A DNA stretch of 64,000 bases from Dyadobacter sp. MSC1_007 (GCF_023667495.1 NZ_JAMOZL010000001.1:186001-250000); one strand, 5' to 3'; shown: positions 1 to 9,114, counted from the stretch's first letter. The notes: a model not told the origin generated them from the letters alone. Made by a program: numbers and translations.

Positions 1-319
1 TTCTCTCGAAATGGCCTTTCTGAACCTGATTACCAACGCCATTGAAGCAATGGAAGAAGACATCGGCATTTTGAAGATCGCGACGAAAAGCCACGGGGAC
101 ATGATGCAGGTTATTTTTGCAGATAATGGATCTGGCATCAGTGAAGAGCACATGGACAAGATTTTCGAGCCGTATTTCACTGGAAAAAACAATGGAATGG
201 GGATAGGGTTATCTACAACCATGAGCATTATCCACGCCCACCATGGCCGGATCGACGTCCAGTCGGAGCTTGGGAAAGGCACCACTTTTACTATCAGTTT
301 TCAGGCCAGCAAACAATAG
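1..319 (+). CDS. sensor histidine kinase, C-terminal ATPase domain (5' end outside window)
   Basis: Only about the last 105 codons are present. The frame is open to the left edge (Ser-Leu-Glu precede the first Met at 11), so the true start lies upstream. What remains is a HATPase_c domain: N-box NLITNAIEAM, G1 box DNGSGI, F-box region KIFEPYFTGK, G2 box GMGIGLS, and closing strand GTTFTISF. This domain binds ATP and phosphorylates the kinase's own histidine. The dimerisation domain and the sensor are not visible, so neither the signal nor the partner regulator can be named. The spacing to the next gene (81 bp) gives no evidence of co-transcription. Confidence 0.9.
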   Translation, partial: SLEMAFLNLITNAIEAMEEDIGILKIATKSHGDMMQVIFADNGSGISEEHMDKIFEPYFTGKNNGMGIGLSTTMSIIHAHHGRIDVQSELGKGTTFTISFQASKQ

Positions 320-400
320 CTTTTCACTTAGTTTAAGAATCATTTGGCTGCAACGCCCTGGCTCATGTACGCGTAATCGTAAAAAAGCCCGTGCGTACTT

Positions 401-1270
401 ATGAAACCCATCTTTACCATCTTCATCATTGCTGCTACTTTTTTAAAAGCCTCCGCCCAGGAGGATGCCGATTATTTTCGCAAACTATATGCAAGGCCGC
501 TTGGCGCCAAGCCCTATAACACCGAATCGCTGCTCAAAAAGTACGGCAATGTAAAAGTGCTCAACCGCTGGTATATGGGAGCAAGCGGATTTATCCGGAC
601 AGACAAAAATGTGATCAGCAATGATTTTGATGGCCTGATAGGAACTGAATCGCCTGCGGTATCATCGTGGGGCGCAGCAGTCGGCTGGGTATATCGCGAA
701 CAATGGTCGGTAGAAGCAGAATATAACCGGTCGGCGATCCACAATGTACTGCTGATTTATGGAGATAATCCTTTGAAATATACGATGGAGAATGATAAAA
801 ACAGCCTCATTCTTCGCGGCAAAATGCGTTTGCTGTTTGGTAAACCTGCAATCCGAAAGTCGGCGTTCTGGCTTGGTGCGGCAATAGGTTGTGTACCTAA
901 CTCGGGCCGTGACAAAGAATTCATGGAATTTTCGGGATACCAGCAGCGCGGCCGCGGACAGGGCGTGGACACGCTGTATATGTCGAGCGATACGCGGATC
1001 AGTTCTGCTATGACGGGCCTCGTCGAAGCGTCGGCGGAGTATGTCATTAAAGTAGCTAGATCCATCGATTTGGGCCTTTTTGCACGCAAGCAATGGGGCC
1101 TCGGTAATTCCATTACTACGGATTTGGTTTATAAGGTCAATCGAGTGGAAACCGAACGGGCGCGGATTGAAGGGGACGGGTCGGGCTGGAACTTTGGGGT
1201 ATCGCTTCGCTATGTGTTCCATATCGGTTATGATTTTTCCCCATTAAATCACGTCGGCGGCAAAATATAA
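401..1270 (+). CDS. exported hypothetical protein, probable outer-membrane beta-barrel
   Basis: The 289-residue product starts with a clear signal peptide (MKPIFTIFIIAATFLKASAQ, cleavage expected near residue 19-20). The mature part shows alternating hydrophobic/polar segments ending in aromatic or small residues (WGAAVGWVYREQWSVEAEY, FWLGAAIGCV, SIDLGLFARKQWGLG, GWNFGVSLRYVFHIGY). This pattern fits antiparallel membrane strands. I recognise no family and assign no function. A 6-bp inverted repeat (GTACGC, 367-372 and GCGTAC, 393-398) sits directly before the ATG. The gene ends at a hairpin shared with the convergent efflux operon. Confidence 0.7.
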   Translation: MKPIFTIFIIAATFLKASAQEDADYFRKLYARPLGAKPYNTESLLKKYGNVKVLNRWYMGASGFIRTDKNVISNDFDGLIGTESPAVSSWGAAVGWVYREQWSVEAEYNRSAIHNVLLIYGDNPLKYTMENDKNSLILRGKMRLLFGKPAIRKSAFWLGAAIGCVPNSGRDKEFMEFSGYQQRGRGQGVDTLYMSSDTRISSAMTGLVEASAEYVIKVARSIDLGLFARKQWGLGNSITTDLVYKVNRVETERARIEGDGSGWNFGVSLRYVFHIGYDFSPLNHVGGKI

Positions 1271-1298
1271 AGGCCACCCGGTTTCCCGGGCAGCCTTT
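1269..1298. terminator. bidirectional hairpin between convergent genes
   Basis: An imperfect inverted repeat pairs AAAGGC with GCCTTT and CCCGG with CCGGG, with a two-base internal bulge and a TTTC loop. It overlaps the stop of the plus-strand gene ending at 1270. The minus-strand copy is followed by an AT-rich run, so it could end transcription of the efflux operon too. The T-tract is short, so efficiency is uncertain. Confidence 0.5.
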
Positions 1299-1350
1299 AT
1301 GCGCGTTGGCAGCAATAGCTCTGACTCGCGCGAAGGCATTATCTGCGCAG

Positions 1351-1374
1351 GTTGCCGGTGACAACACCGGCAAC
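1351..1374. repeat. perfect 10-bp inverted repeat downstream of the czcA-like gene
   Basis: GTTGCCGGTG (1351-1360) is followed by the loop ACAA and the exact complement CACCGGCAAC (1365-1374). It lies about 55 bp beyond the stop of the minus-strand RND gene and has no U-tract on either side. It is therefore more likely an RNA-stabilising hairpin or a protein site than a classical terminator. Confidence 0.5.
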
Positions 1375-1396
1375 GGCATCTTGACACCGGCAGCTT

Positions 1397-1439
1397 CACA
1401 TCAATTATGCATATGCATCTACACATCAATTATGCATAT
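1397..1439. repeat. 18-bp direct repeat at the end of the RND pump gene
   Basis: CACATCAATTATGCATAT occurs at 1397-1414 and again at 1422-1439, a 25-bp periodicity. The right copy contains the stop codon and last codons of the minus-strand pump gene, and the left copy lies just beyond it. This looks like a short tandem duplication. No integrase or mobile gene is nearby, so I do not call it an attachment site. Confidence 0.6.
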
Positions 1440-4400
1440 TTACACGTCCTGATCTTACGGTTGAAAAAGCCGTAGATAATCGGGAAAATGAGCAAGGTCA
1501 AGACCGTCGCAGTGATCAACCCGCCGATCACGACAATCGCAAGCGGCTTTTGGGTCTCAGAGCCGATCCCGGTCGATACAGCGGCAGGTAGCAGACCGAT
1601 AGCAGCCATCAATGCAGTCATAATCACCGGCCTGATCCGCGACTTCACACCTTCCCGGATCGCATCGTCGAGCGACATTCTCGCTGCGAGATTTTTGTTG
1701 AAGACCGATATCAGGATCACCCCGTTTTGAACACATAATCCAAACAATGCGATAAAACCGACGCCTGCCGAAATCCCGAAGTTCATATGCGTAATGTGCA
1801 GCGCAAGGATGCCGCCTATCAATGCAAAAGGAACATTAATCAATACCAGACCGGCATCTTTTGCATTGCTGAACATGATGAACAACAGGATGAATATCCC
1901 GATAAGGCTGATCGGCACCACTTGTCCCAGTCGCGCCGTAGCCCGAACCTGATTCTCAAATTCTCCCGACCAGTTCACAGAATAACCTTTTGGCAGCGAT
2001 TTGAGCAGCGGTTTCACCCGGCTTTGCGCATCCGCAATTGTGCTTCCCAAATCGCGTTCGCGGACGGAAAACTTCACGCCAATGAAACGCTTGTTATTAT
2101 CTCTATACACGAATGCTGGCCCTGTCACCGTTTTGATCGTCGAGATCTCCTTCAAAGGTATTTTGCCGCCGGTCAATGTTGGTACCATCAGCTGCTGAAT
2201 ATCATCGACGGTACGGCGGTATTGCTGCTCATAACGCAGCCGAATGTCGAATTTGCGTTCGCCCTCATACAGTATGGAGGCCGTTTTTCCCCCGATCGCC
2301 ATTTCGATCACTGCTTGTGCATCGGCGGTACTCACGCCGTATTGTGCCATTTTATGGTCGTGTAGGATCACACTCACCTCTGGCTGACCGATGTTGCGAA
2401 GAATACCCACATCTTTGATGCCCGGCACATCCTTGATTGCTTCGAGCACTTCGTTGGCCTTCGTATTTAATGTTTCCAGATCATCTCCATATATTTTTAC
2501 CGCATTACTCGCATTCATTCCCGCGACTGCCTCGGCCACATTGTCGATAATGGGTTGCGAATAATTGTAGTTGATGCCCTGGAACTGTTTCAGCTTTTTA
2601 TCCATCTCCTCGATCAGCTGATCCTGCGTGATCTTCCGTTTCCATTCGTCCTTGGGTTTGAGATTCACCTGCATTTGAACATAATAGAATCCTGACGGGT
2701 CGGTGCCATCATTCGAGCGGCCTGTTTGCGACAGTACCCCATTCACTTCGGGGAATTCATTCAGTTTGGAGCGCAGGATGGTTACCATTTTGATGGTTTC
2801 CGCCAGGGAGCTGCTCATCGGCATTTTGGCTTCTACCCATAATGCGCCTTCATTCAGTGTAGGTAGGAATTCGGTGCCCAGGAACTTCGCCGAAAACAAA
2901 CTAAGCCCGAGAAATGCGGTTGCGAAAATGACACTCAGCTTTTTCCGTGCATAGCACCATCCAAAGCCCTTTGTGACGATGTTGTCAAAGAACCGCACGA
3001 CCGGGTTGCTCTTTTCCCGCACGTTCTTATTCAATAGGATCGAACAGAGTACCGGCACCAGCGTAAGCGTGTACAGCAATGCGCCCAGCAATGCGAAACC
3101 AAGTGTATAGGCCAGCGGGGTGAACATTTTTCCCTCCACCTTTTGGAAACTGAAAATGGGGATCAATGCGGTGATGATGATCAGTTTGGAGAAGAAAATA
3201 GCCTTGCCCAGTTCCCCGCCGGTACGTTTGATGAGCCCGAGCTTGGACAACTTATTGTAACGGTCCATTCCGTTCCGGTGAGCAAGATGGTCGAGCGTGA
3301 CAAATATCCCTTCCACCATCACCACGGCCCCATCGATGATGATACCGAAGTCTATCGCCCCCATCGATAGCAGGTTTGCCGACATGCCTTTTAATTTGAG
3401 GCACATAAATGCGAATAGCAATGCCAACGGAATGATGATCGAAACGATGACCGTCGTCCGCCAGTCGGCCATGAACACGAATACGATCACCGTCACGAGC
3501 ACGATCCCTTCCAGAAGGTTGTGTTTCACAGTATGCGCGCAAAATTCGATGAGGTTGTCGCGATCATAAAAAGTGACCATTTTGACGTCTGGCGGGAGGA
3601 TTTTGGTATTCAATTCATCGATTTTGTCCTTGATGCGCGCCAGCACCTCACTCGGGTTCTCACCTTTACGCTGTACCACAATCCCTTCCACCACATCGTC
3701 GTTTCCATCTAGCCCGACCTGTCCCACACGCGGCATATCCGATTCCTTCACGTCCGCTACATCCTTCACCAGCACCGGGTTATCCTTCACGAATTCGACG
3801 ATAATGTTCTCGATGTCAGGTATGGAGTTCAAAAGCCCTATTCCACGCACCACATAGGCCTGCCCGTTCTTTTCTATCACATCCCCACCGACATTCACAT
3901 TGCTTTTGGTTACGGCTTGATATACTTCAAGAGGGGTAATATTATATTTAACCAGCTTGGTAGGGTTTACCTGCACCTCGTAGATTTTTTGTCTGCCTCC
4001 GAATGCAACCACATCGGCCACGCCCGGAATGCTTCGTAACTGGCGGTCGATGACCCAGTTGTGCAACGTGAGGAGCTCGCGGCTGTCGCGGTCTTTGCTG
4101 GTTAATGTAAACCTGAAAATTTCCCCGGTAGGGCCATATGGCGGCTGAACATCCGGCTCGACGCCCTCGGGAAGCGATATGTTCCGAAGCTGGTTATTGA
4201 CCTGCTGCCGGGCAAAAAAATCTTCCACCCCATCATCGAAAATGATCTTAATAATGCTCAATCCGAACATCGTGGTGCTTCGGACATTGGACTTTTGCTG
4301 CACCGAGTTCATCGCGACCTCGATAGGAACCGTCACAAACCGCTCGATCTCCTCTGCGCTCCGCCCATTCCATTGCGTTACGATGATGATCTGTGTATTA

Positions 4401-4537
4401 GTCACATCCGGAAACGCTTCCAGAGGCGTATTTTGATAACTGACCACCCCCGCCACAATCAGCAAGCCGGTCATAAAGAATATGAAGAACCGGTTTTTCA
4501 AAGAAAACCCGACGATCCCCCGGATGAATTTGTTCAT
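1430..4537 (-). CDS. heavy-metal efflux RND transporter, inner-membrane pump (CzcA/CusA type)
   Basis: The product is a 1035-residue proton-driven pump subunit, the usual length for the HME-RND family. A first membrane helix lies at about residues 13-33, followed by the periplasmic porter domain. The family-defining fourth helix carries DFGIIIDGAVVMVE (Asp396, Asp402, Glu409), matching the DFGxxxDGAxxxxE proton-relay motif of CzcA-like Zn/Co/Cd pumps. The hydrophobic C-terminal block includes GLCVQNGVILISVF. It is the last gene of the operon, 7 bp after the adaptor gene. With the adaptor and TolC-like protein it should form a tripartite exporter across both membranes. The metal (divalent cations versus Cu/Ag) cannot be fixed from sequence. 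The DG pair favours the Czc-like branch. Confidence 0.93.
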   Translation of the reverse strand: MNKFIRGIVGFSLKNRFFIFFMTGLLIVAGVVSYQNTPLEAFPDVTNTQIIIVTQWNGRSAEEIERFVTVPIEVAMNSVQQKSNVRSTTMFGLSIIKIIFDDGVEDFFARQQVNNQLRNISLPEGVEPDVQPPYGPTGEIFRFTLTSKDRDSRELLTLHNWVIDRQLRSIPGVADVVAFGGRQKIYEVQVNPTKLVKYNITPLEVYQAVTKSNVNVGGDVIEKNGQAYVVRGIGLLNSIPDIENIIVEFVKDNPVLVKDVADVKESDMPRVGQVGLDGNDDVVEGIVVQRKGENPSEVLARIKDKIDELNTKILPPDVKMVTFYDRDNLIEFCAHTVKHNLLEGIVLVTVIVFVFMADWRTTVIVSIIIPLALLFAFMCLKLKGMSANLLSMGAIDFGIIIDGAVVMVEGIFVTLDHLAHRNGMDRYNKLSKLGLIKRTGGELGKAIFFSKLIIITALIPIFSFQKVEGKMFTPLAYTLGFALLGALLYTLTLVPVLCSILLNKNVREKSNPVVRFFDNIVTKGFGWCYARKKLSVIFATAFLGLSLFSAKFLGTEFLPTLNEGALWVEAKMPMSSSLAETIKMVTILRSKLNEFPEVNGVLSQTGRSNDGTDPSGFYYVQMQVNLKPKDEWKRKITQDQLIEEMDKKLKQFQGINYNYSQPIIDNVAEAVAGMNASNAVKIYGDDLETLNTKANEVLEAIKDVPGIKDVGILRNIGQPEVSVILHDHKMAQYGVSTADAQAVIEMAIGGKTASILYEGERKFDIRLRYEQQYRRTVDDIQQLMVPTLTGGKIPLKEISTIKTVTGPAFVYRDNNKRFIGVKFSVRERDLGSTIADAQSRVKPLLKSLPKGYSVNWSGEFENQVRATARLGQVVPISLIGIFILLFIMFSNAKDAGLVLINVPFALIGGILALHITHMNFGISAGVGFIALFGLCVQNGVILISVFNKNLAARMSLDDAIREGVKSRIRPVIMTALMAAIGLLPAAVSTGIGSETQKPLAIVVIGGLITATVLTLLIFPIIYGFFNRKIRTCKYA

Positions 4538-4544
4538 GTGTCAA

Positions 4545-5633
4545 TTAGTCGTTAAGCGCGTCGTAAACGAGCAGTTGGTTTTTGGAGATGATGGTTTCGC
4601 CGGGTTGGAGGCCGCCTTTGATGTAGGTGCGGTTGGCGAGGGAACGGTACACTTCTACTGGTCTCGTTTCGATTTTGCTTCGACTGTGATAGACCATTAC
4701 CCAGTTTTTACTGCGGTCGAAAATGACGGCCTGGGACGGGATTGCCTGCATTTCGTTGCCTTCTTCGAAGTTCAGGCTAACGGTGGCGTGCATTTCCGGT
4801 TTTAGTTTAAATCCTACATTTTGGAGTTGAATGCGGATTTTCATGGCCTTGGTGTCCGGATCGAGCACATTGTAGATCTTGTCGACCTTACCTTTAAAAA
4901 CTTCATCCGAAAAACTGATCGTGCGCACGTCCGCGGGCATTCCAAGCTTGATGCGCGGGATATCGCTCTCGTTTACATTCGCCATTACCCACACATCGGC
5001 GATCTGGCCGACTGTAAACAGGCTTTCGGAGTTATCGGAACGCAGCTGCATGCCGCGGTTCACATTCTTGTCGATGATGAAACCATTGATCGGCGATTTG
5101 ACCGTGTAGTTGGTTGATTTTCCAAGACCATATATCGAAAATACTTCCTTCACCCGGCTCAGTTCGGCCTGCGCTTTATCTACGATCTGCCGGGCTGTAA
5201 TGACATCCCGCTCGGGGACAAGCTTGCTTTCGAAAAGGTCTTCGGTAGACGACAGGTTCTTTTTCGCGATCAGTAAGTCGGATTGGGCTTCGATGAGTTG
5301 CCGCTCAAAATCAGCCACTTCACCCGACCGGATGGTCGCCAGTTTTTGGCCTTTGCGCACATTATCACCCAATTCCACATTCACTTCTTCCACATTGCCG
5401 CCGACCAGTGGGTACACTTTAATCACCTGGTTCTCATCAGGAATCACTTTCCCGACCAAGGTGAGTTCGTTCCGCACGGGCTCCGTTTTGACCGTGTCGA
5501 GCTTAATGCGGCTCATCATGGTGTCGGACAGCATAAATGCCTTGGACTCGTCGTTGTCCTCTTTCTTTTTATCGCAGGAGGTCAGCCAAACGCCAACGGA
5601 AGCAATGATGACAACAATCAGGGAATTTTTCAT
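4545..5633 (-). CDS. RND efflux periplasmic adaptor (membrane fusion protein), lipoprotein
   Basis: The 362-residue product begins with a lipoprotein signal (hydrophobic stretch, then LTSC with Cys20, then Asp-Lys-Lys). Next come a charged linker and the biotinyl-lipoyl-like half motif VYPLVGGNVEEVNVELGDNV. A helical hairpin follows (QLIEAQSDLLIAKKNL through SRVKEVF), then the second lipoyl half TVKSPINGFIIDKNVNRG and beta-barrel domains. This is the standard HlyD/CzcB-like layout. It bridges the pump encoded next and the TolC-like channel encoded before it. The gene is in the middle of the operon, 47 bp after the channel gene. Lipid anchoring to the inner leaflet of a membrane is inferred from the lipobox. 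Confidence 0.9.
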   Translation of the reverse strand: MKNSLIVVIIASVGVWLTSCDKKKEDNDESKAFMLSDTMMSRIKLDTVKTEPVRNELTLVGKVIPDENQVIKVYPLVGGNVEEVNVELGDNVRKGQKLATIRSGEVADFERQLIEAQSDLLIAKKNLSSTEDLFESKLVPERDVITARQIVDKAQAELSRVKEVFSIYGLGKSTNYTVKSPINGFIIDKNVNRGMQLRSDNSESLFTVGQIADVWVMANVNESDIPRIKLGMPADVRTISFSDEVFKGKVDKIYNVLDPDTKAMKIRIQLQNVGFKLKPEMHATVSLNFEEGNEMQAIPSQAVIFDRSKNWVMVYHSRSKIETRPVEVYRSLANRTYIKGGLQPGETIISKNQLLVYDALND

Positions 5634-5680
5634 TGTTAGGATATTTAAGGCAGTGCCGTGATAAGTTTGTTTTTAGCCTG

Positions 5681-6928
5681 TTAATTGAAGAGTTCTTCGC
5701 CGACCACGTAATTCAGCTCCTCGTAGACCTTGATACGGTCGGCTTGCAGGCGGTTATATTCTTTGATGCTTTCGTTGTAGGTTTCGATGAAATCGATGAA
5801 TTCGAGCAGGGAGATATTGCGCTTCTGAAAATTGTCATAAATGCCATTGCTCAGGAGCTGGAACTGGTCGGTAAACTGGCTTTCCACGCTCTGGTATGCC
5901 TTATCGGCGATACCTACCTTCTGCACGGCGGCGTCTACCTCGTTGCTTACGCTATTTTGTTTGGCGTTTTCGGCTGTTTTATGATAGCTGATACTGCTTT
6001 TAGCCGCCCGGATATTGCCCTGGTTACGGTTGAAGAAGGGAAGTGCGATGGATGCATTCACGCCAAAGTAGTTGCTGACATAATTACTAGCCTGGTCATA
6101 AACGGCACCCACCTGAATGTCCGGGACTGCCAACGCTTTTTGCAGGGTGTAGTTCAGTTCAGCCTGTTTGGTTTCTGACTGTGCTATTTTCAGATCGGCG
6201 CGGCTCTGTAATGCTTTTTCCTTTAATGCCACCGAAGTGTAAAGGCTGAGCTGATAACGCCGGATATCGGTGCTGTTGACGTTAGATTTAATGGGCCGAT
6301 CGGTGTTAAGCAATGTGCGCAGGTCACGCTGGTTTTCCTGTAATTCGAAGAGGATATTGGCCCGCTCATTAGTAAGCTCGAACAACAGCGCTTTCAGACG
6401 GACAACCTCTTTCAACGAAATATTCTTGCGGTTATATTCTTTGTCAAATGCAGTGACGGTCGTATTCAGCGTCGAAATCTGATTGTCGTAAAGCGATATG
6501 GTTTGTTCGAGATAAAAAGATTCAAAGAAAATCTGGCGAAGCTCGAATTTCAACGTACGAATGAGGTCGTAAAATTGATATTCACTCTTCCGGGTCGATT
6601 CCATATCGAGGGCAACCTGCTTGTTGCGTTTCCCGGCCCGAGTGATAAGCTGTTGGACTGTAAATGCTTTTTGACCGTTTCGGCCAACGTCCAATGCCCC
6701 ACGCGAAGGATTATAAGCACTTATTTCAACACCGAAAGTGGGATTGTTCCATAACTTATCCTGCACCTCGATGGATTTCGCAATGTCGATCTGGTATTTT
6801 TCGGCGAGGATTTCGAGGTTGTTTTGTAAAAAGAGGCTGTCGGCCTGTCGGATGGAAAGCCGGAGTGTGTCCTGTGCGTGCAGACTGGCTGCTACAAGAA
6901 TTAAAAGCCCGGTGAGATAGATTCGCAT
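5681..6928 (-). CDS. TolC-family outer-membrane efflux channel (CzcC-like)
   Basis: The 415-residue product has a signal peptide (MRIYLTGLLILVAASLHAQ) and two repeated segments rich in long amphipathic helices. One segment is around SEYQFYDLIRTLKFELRQIFFESFY. The other is around the C-terminal AYQSVESQFTDQFQLLSNGIYD and SLLEFIDFIETYNE stretches. The Ser-Leu-Leu-Glu-Phe segment is typical of this family. It should form the outer-membrane exit duct of the pump encoded downstream. The gene starts 94 bp after the sensor-kinase gene. That gap contains candidate response-regulator sites, so the efflux genes may have their own regulated promoter. Confidence 0.9.
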   Translation of the reverse strand: MRIYLTGLLILVAASLHAQDTLRLSIRQADSLFLQNNLEILAEKYQIDIAKSIEVQDKLWNNPTFGVEISAYNPSRGALDVGRNGQKAFTVQQLITRAGKRNKQVALDMESTRKSEYQFYDLIRTLKFELRQIFFESFYLEQTISLYDNQISTLNTTVTAFDKEYNRKNISLKEVVRLKALLFELTNERANILFELQENQRDLRTLLNTDRPIKSNVNSTDIRRYQLSLYTSVALKEKALQSRADLKIAQSETKQAELNYTLQKALAVPDIQVGAVYDQASNYVSNYFGVNASIALPFFNRNQGNIRAAKSSISYHKTAENAKQNSVSNEVDAAVQKVGIADKAYQSVESQFTDQFQLLSNGIYDNFQKRNISLLEFIDFIETYNESIKEYNRLQADRIKVYEELNYVVGEELFN

Positions 6929-6977
6929 ATGTTCTGATTTAGAATGATGCGATATTCCGACACCGGTATTACAGGAG

Positions 6978-7008
6978 CCTTAAAATAAGGTTAGAAAAAA
7001 ATTAGAAA
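6978..7008 (-). promoter_or_regulatory. candidate response-regulator binding sites before the efflux genes
   Basis: In the 94-bp gap between the sensor kinase and the TolC-like gene there are two direct repeats TTAGAAA (6991-6997 and 7002-7008), 11 bp apart. An adjacent palindrome CCTTA-AAA-TAAGG lies at 6978-6990. Half-sites spaced by one helical turn are what OmpR/PhoB-family regulators bind. The regulator encoded at 8397-9083 belongs to that family. Its use of this site is an inference. Confidence 0.4.
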
Positions 7009-7022
7009 GTCAGGAAAGGGGC

Positions 7023-8390
7023 TTAAATGTGGTTTAAATGCACTTGGAATTCGCTTCCCTTGCCCATTTCGCTCGTCACCGAAATGCTTCCATGATGCAG
7101 TTCCACAATGCGCTGGCAAATGGAGAGGCCTATTCCAAAGCCGGGGAGCTCGGTAGCATTGGTCGACCTGAAGAACGGGTTGAAAATATGGGGAATATCT
7201 TCCGGACTGATGCCAATGCCCTGATCGCGAACCTTTACGGTGCATGATTTAGAATCAGAGGAAATCAATATCTGCGCGCTATGGTCTGGCGAATACTTAC
7301 ACGCATTATCGAGCAGATTGGAGAAAACCCGCTTCAAAAGCTCTTCGTTACCCTGGATAACGGTCTCATTTTCGTCGTCCGGAATAGTTTCGTAGTCAAT
7401 CGAGACGTTGTAGCCGGGGTGGGACGACAGCAGTTCTTCCTTGGCCAGGAACGCGAGGTCCTCGATATGCACCGGTGCCATTTTCATCGACCCTATATTT
7501 TCATAGGAGCGGGCAAGAAACAACAGGTTATTCGTAATGCTGATAAGGCGCTCGGTGTCCGAAAAAAGGTTAGCGAAAACCTCGTCGATCTCCGGATTAT
7601 TTTTATTAAAACGTTGCCCCAACTGAATTTCCGATTTCAACGCGGCCAGGGGCGTGCGAAGCTCGTGTGAGGCGTGGGAAACGAAGCTTTTTTGTTGTTC
7701 AAATGCCTTATTGAGCCGATAAAGGACCGTATTGAAATTAATGGCCAGCTGCGCGATCTCATCTTTCCGGTTGCCTTCATCGAGCTTTTGCGAGAGATTT
7801 TGAGCAGTAATGAGAGAAACCTGCGCATTAATGCGGCTGATCGGCCTTAATGCATTGCCCGCAAAGTAAATCCCTAGACCGACGGTTACAGCAATACCAG
7901 CGAGCAGGCCCCAGCCGAGCGTGCTTCTCAGATTATCCAGCTTGCTGTGGCCAAATGTGTCGTACGCGGACGCCAGAACTACGAGCGGCTCGTCGCCTTC
8001 CTTGTAAAGCAGCCCTATTACCTCGTTTTCGCCCTGGTGAAACTCCATATACTGCTTTTCCCGCACTTCATTCAGCAGCGTAGCATGGTAAGTAATGAGT
8101 TTATCATCGACGCTGGAATAGGTCAGTTCGTTATGGGTATCGAAAATCAATACCTTTTCATCCAACATTTCAGATAACGTATTCTGATCGATGGCTTTTA
8201 GCAGATCTTTATCAATCCCCTTCACTTTGACAAGTAACCGGCACGTTGTCCTCGCGCGGCTTTTGAGGCGGTCGAAAAACTCCTCCTGCCGGTAATGTTC
8301 GGAAACGCTGTAAATCGCGATGGAGAATACAAGCAGGATCGCCGCTACCAGTAGCGTGAATTGCAGGGCGATGCGGTTTTTGATCTTCAT
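7023..8390 (-). CDS. sensor histidine kinase of the metal-efflux two-component system
   Basis: The 455-residue product has two membrane helices (about 8-28 and 158-177) bracketing a periplasmic sensor of about 130 residues. A HAMP linker follows (LRPISRINAQVSLITAQNLS), then the HisKA box FVSHASHELRTPLAAL (phospho-acceptor His242). The ATPase domain has N-box NLLDNACKYSP, G1 DQGIGIS and G2 GFGIGLSIC. This is the CusS/CzcS-like layout. The sensor region carries no obvious His/Cys metal cluster, so metal sensing rests on the neighbouring efflux genes. It follows the regulator gene by 6 bp and is clearly co-transcribed with it. Confidence 0.92.
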   Translation of the reverse strand: MKIKNRIALQFTLLVAAILLVFSIAIYSVSEHYRQEEFFDRLKSRARTTCRLLVKVKGIDKDLLKAIDQNTLSEMLDEKVLIFDTHNELTYSSVDDKLITYHATLLNEVREKQYMEFHQGENEVIGLLYKEGDEPLVVLASAYDTFGHSKLDNLRSTLGWGLLAGIAVTVGLGIYFAGNALRPISRINAQVSLITAQNLSQKLDEGNRKDEIAQLAINFNTVLYRLNKAFEQQKSFVSHASHELRTPLAALKSEIQLGQRFNKNNPEIDEVFANLFSDTERLISITNNLLFLARSYENIGSMKMAPVHIEDLAFLAKEELLSSHPGYNVSIDYETIPDDENETVIQGNEELLKRVFSNLLDNACKYSPDHSAQILISSDSKSCTVKVRDQGIGISPEDIPHIFNPFFRSTNATELPGFGIGLSICQRIVELHHGSISVTSEMGKGSEFQVHLNHI

Positions 8391-8396
8391 GGAGGG

Positions 8397-9083
8397 CTAT
8401 TCTTCTTTCATAATATAACCCATTCCCGGACGTGTATGGATCAGTTTGGTAGGGAAGTCCCTGTCCACTTTTTTACGCAAATAATTGATGTACACCTCCA
8501 CTACATTCGTTCCCGGATCGAAATTGAGGTGCCAAACGTGCTCGGCAAGATCCATTTTGGACACTACCCGGCCGCGGTGAAGCAGGAAATATTCAAGCAA
8601 TGCAAACTCCTTCGCCGTGAGGTCAATGACATTTCCGGCACGCTTTACCTGCTTGGTGCCCAGGTTCATTTCGAGGTCGGCGATGGACAGTATTTTATCG
8701 GAAGTTTCGGGGTTCATCAGTTCCGATACGCGCAAGGCAGCATGAATGCGGGCCAGCAACTCCCGGAAATCGAACGGTTTTACAATATAATCGTCTGCAC
8801 CACTGTTCAGGCCCTCTACCTTATCTTCAATTTCTCCAAAAGCCGTGAGCATGATAATGGGCAGCGACGGCTTGTAAATCCTGATCTGCTGGCACACATC
8901 ATACCCTTTCATTCCTGGCAGGTTAACATCCAGCAATATGAGGTCAAATTTTTTGTCGAGCGCCATTTGCTTGCCTGTAATGCCGTCATAAGCAATTTCG
9001 GCTTCAAGATTTTCGGCGGCCAGTCCGCGAAAAATGTTCTGGGCAATGCGGCGGTCATCCTCGACGATCAGGATTTTTTTCAT
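8397..9083 (-). CDS. OmpR-family response regulator (CzcR/CusR-like)
   Basis: The 228-residue product has an N-terminal receiver: acidic pair Glu8-Asp9/Asp10, phosphorylation site Asp52 in LILLDVNLPG, and the conserved Lys in DYIVKPF. A winged-helix DNA-binding domain follows (VIDLTAKEFALLEYFLLHRG, ending in VIHTRPGMGYIM-like LIHTRPGMGYIMKEE). This is the standard OmpR/PhoB architecture and length. It is the first gene of the regulator-kinase-efflux block. It is expected to activate the downstream efflux genes when metal is sensed. Confidence 0.93.
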   Translation of the reverse strand: MKKILIVEDDRRIAQNIFRGLAAENLEAEIAYDGITGKQMALDKKFDLILLDVNLPGMKGYDVCQQIRIYKPSLPIIMLTAFGEIEDKVEGLNSGADDYIVKPFDFRELLARIHAALRVSELMNPETSDKILSIADLEMNLGTKQVKRAGNVIDLTAKEFALLEYFLLHRGRVVSKMDLAEHVWHLNFDPGTNVVEVYINYLRKKVDRDFPTKLIHTRPGMGYIMKEE

Positions 9084-9104
9084 CAGTAATCAGTAGGGTT
9101 CATG

Positions 9105-9112
9105 CAAAAGTA
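9105..9112 (-). promoter_or_regulatory. candidate -7 element for the response-regulator gene
   Basis: On the minus strand TACTTTTG matches the Bacteroidota -7 consensus TAnnTTTG exactly, about 22 bp before the regulator's ATG. No convincing -33 TTG/TTTG lies at 19-21 bp. A GTTT/TTG-like stretch is at about 22 bp, inside the end of the app1-like gene. Confidence 0.35.
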
Positions 9113-9114
9113 CA

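Noticed and set aside
1397..1439. Attachment-site duplication of an integrated element
   Set aside because: The copies are only 25 bp apart, and no integrase, excisionase or cargo lies between or beside them.
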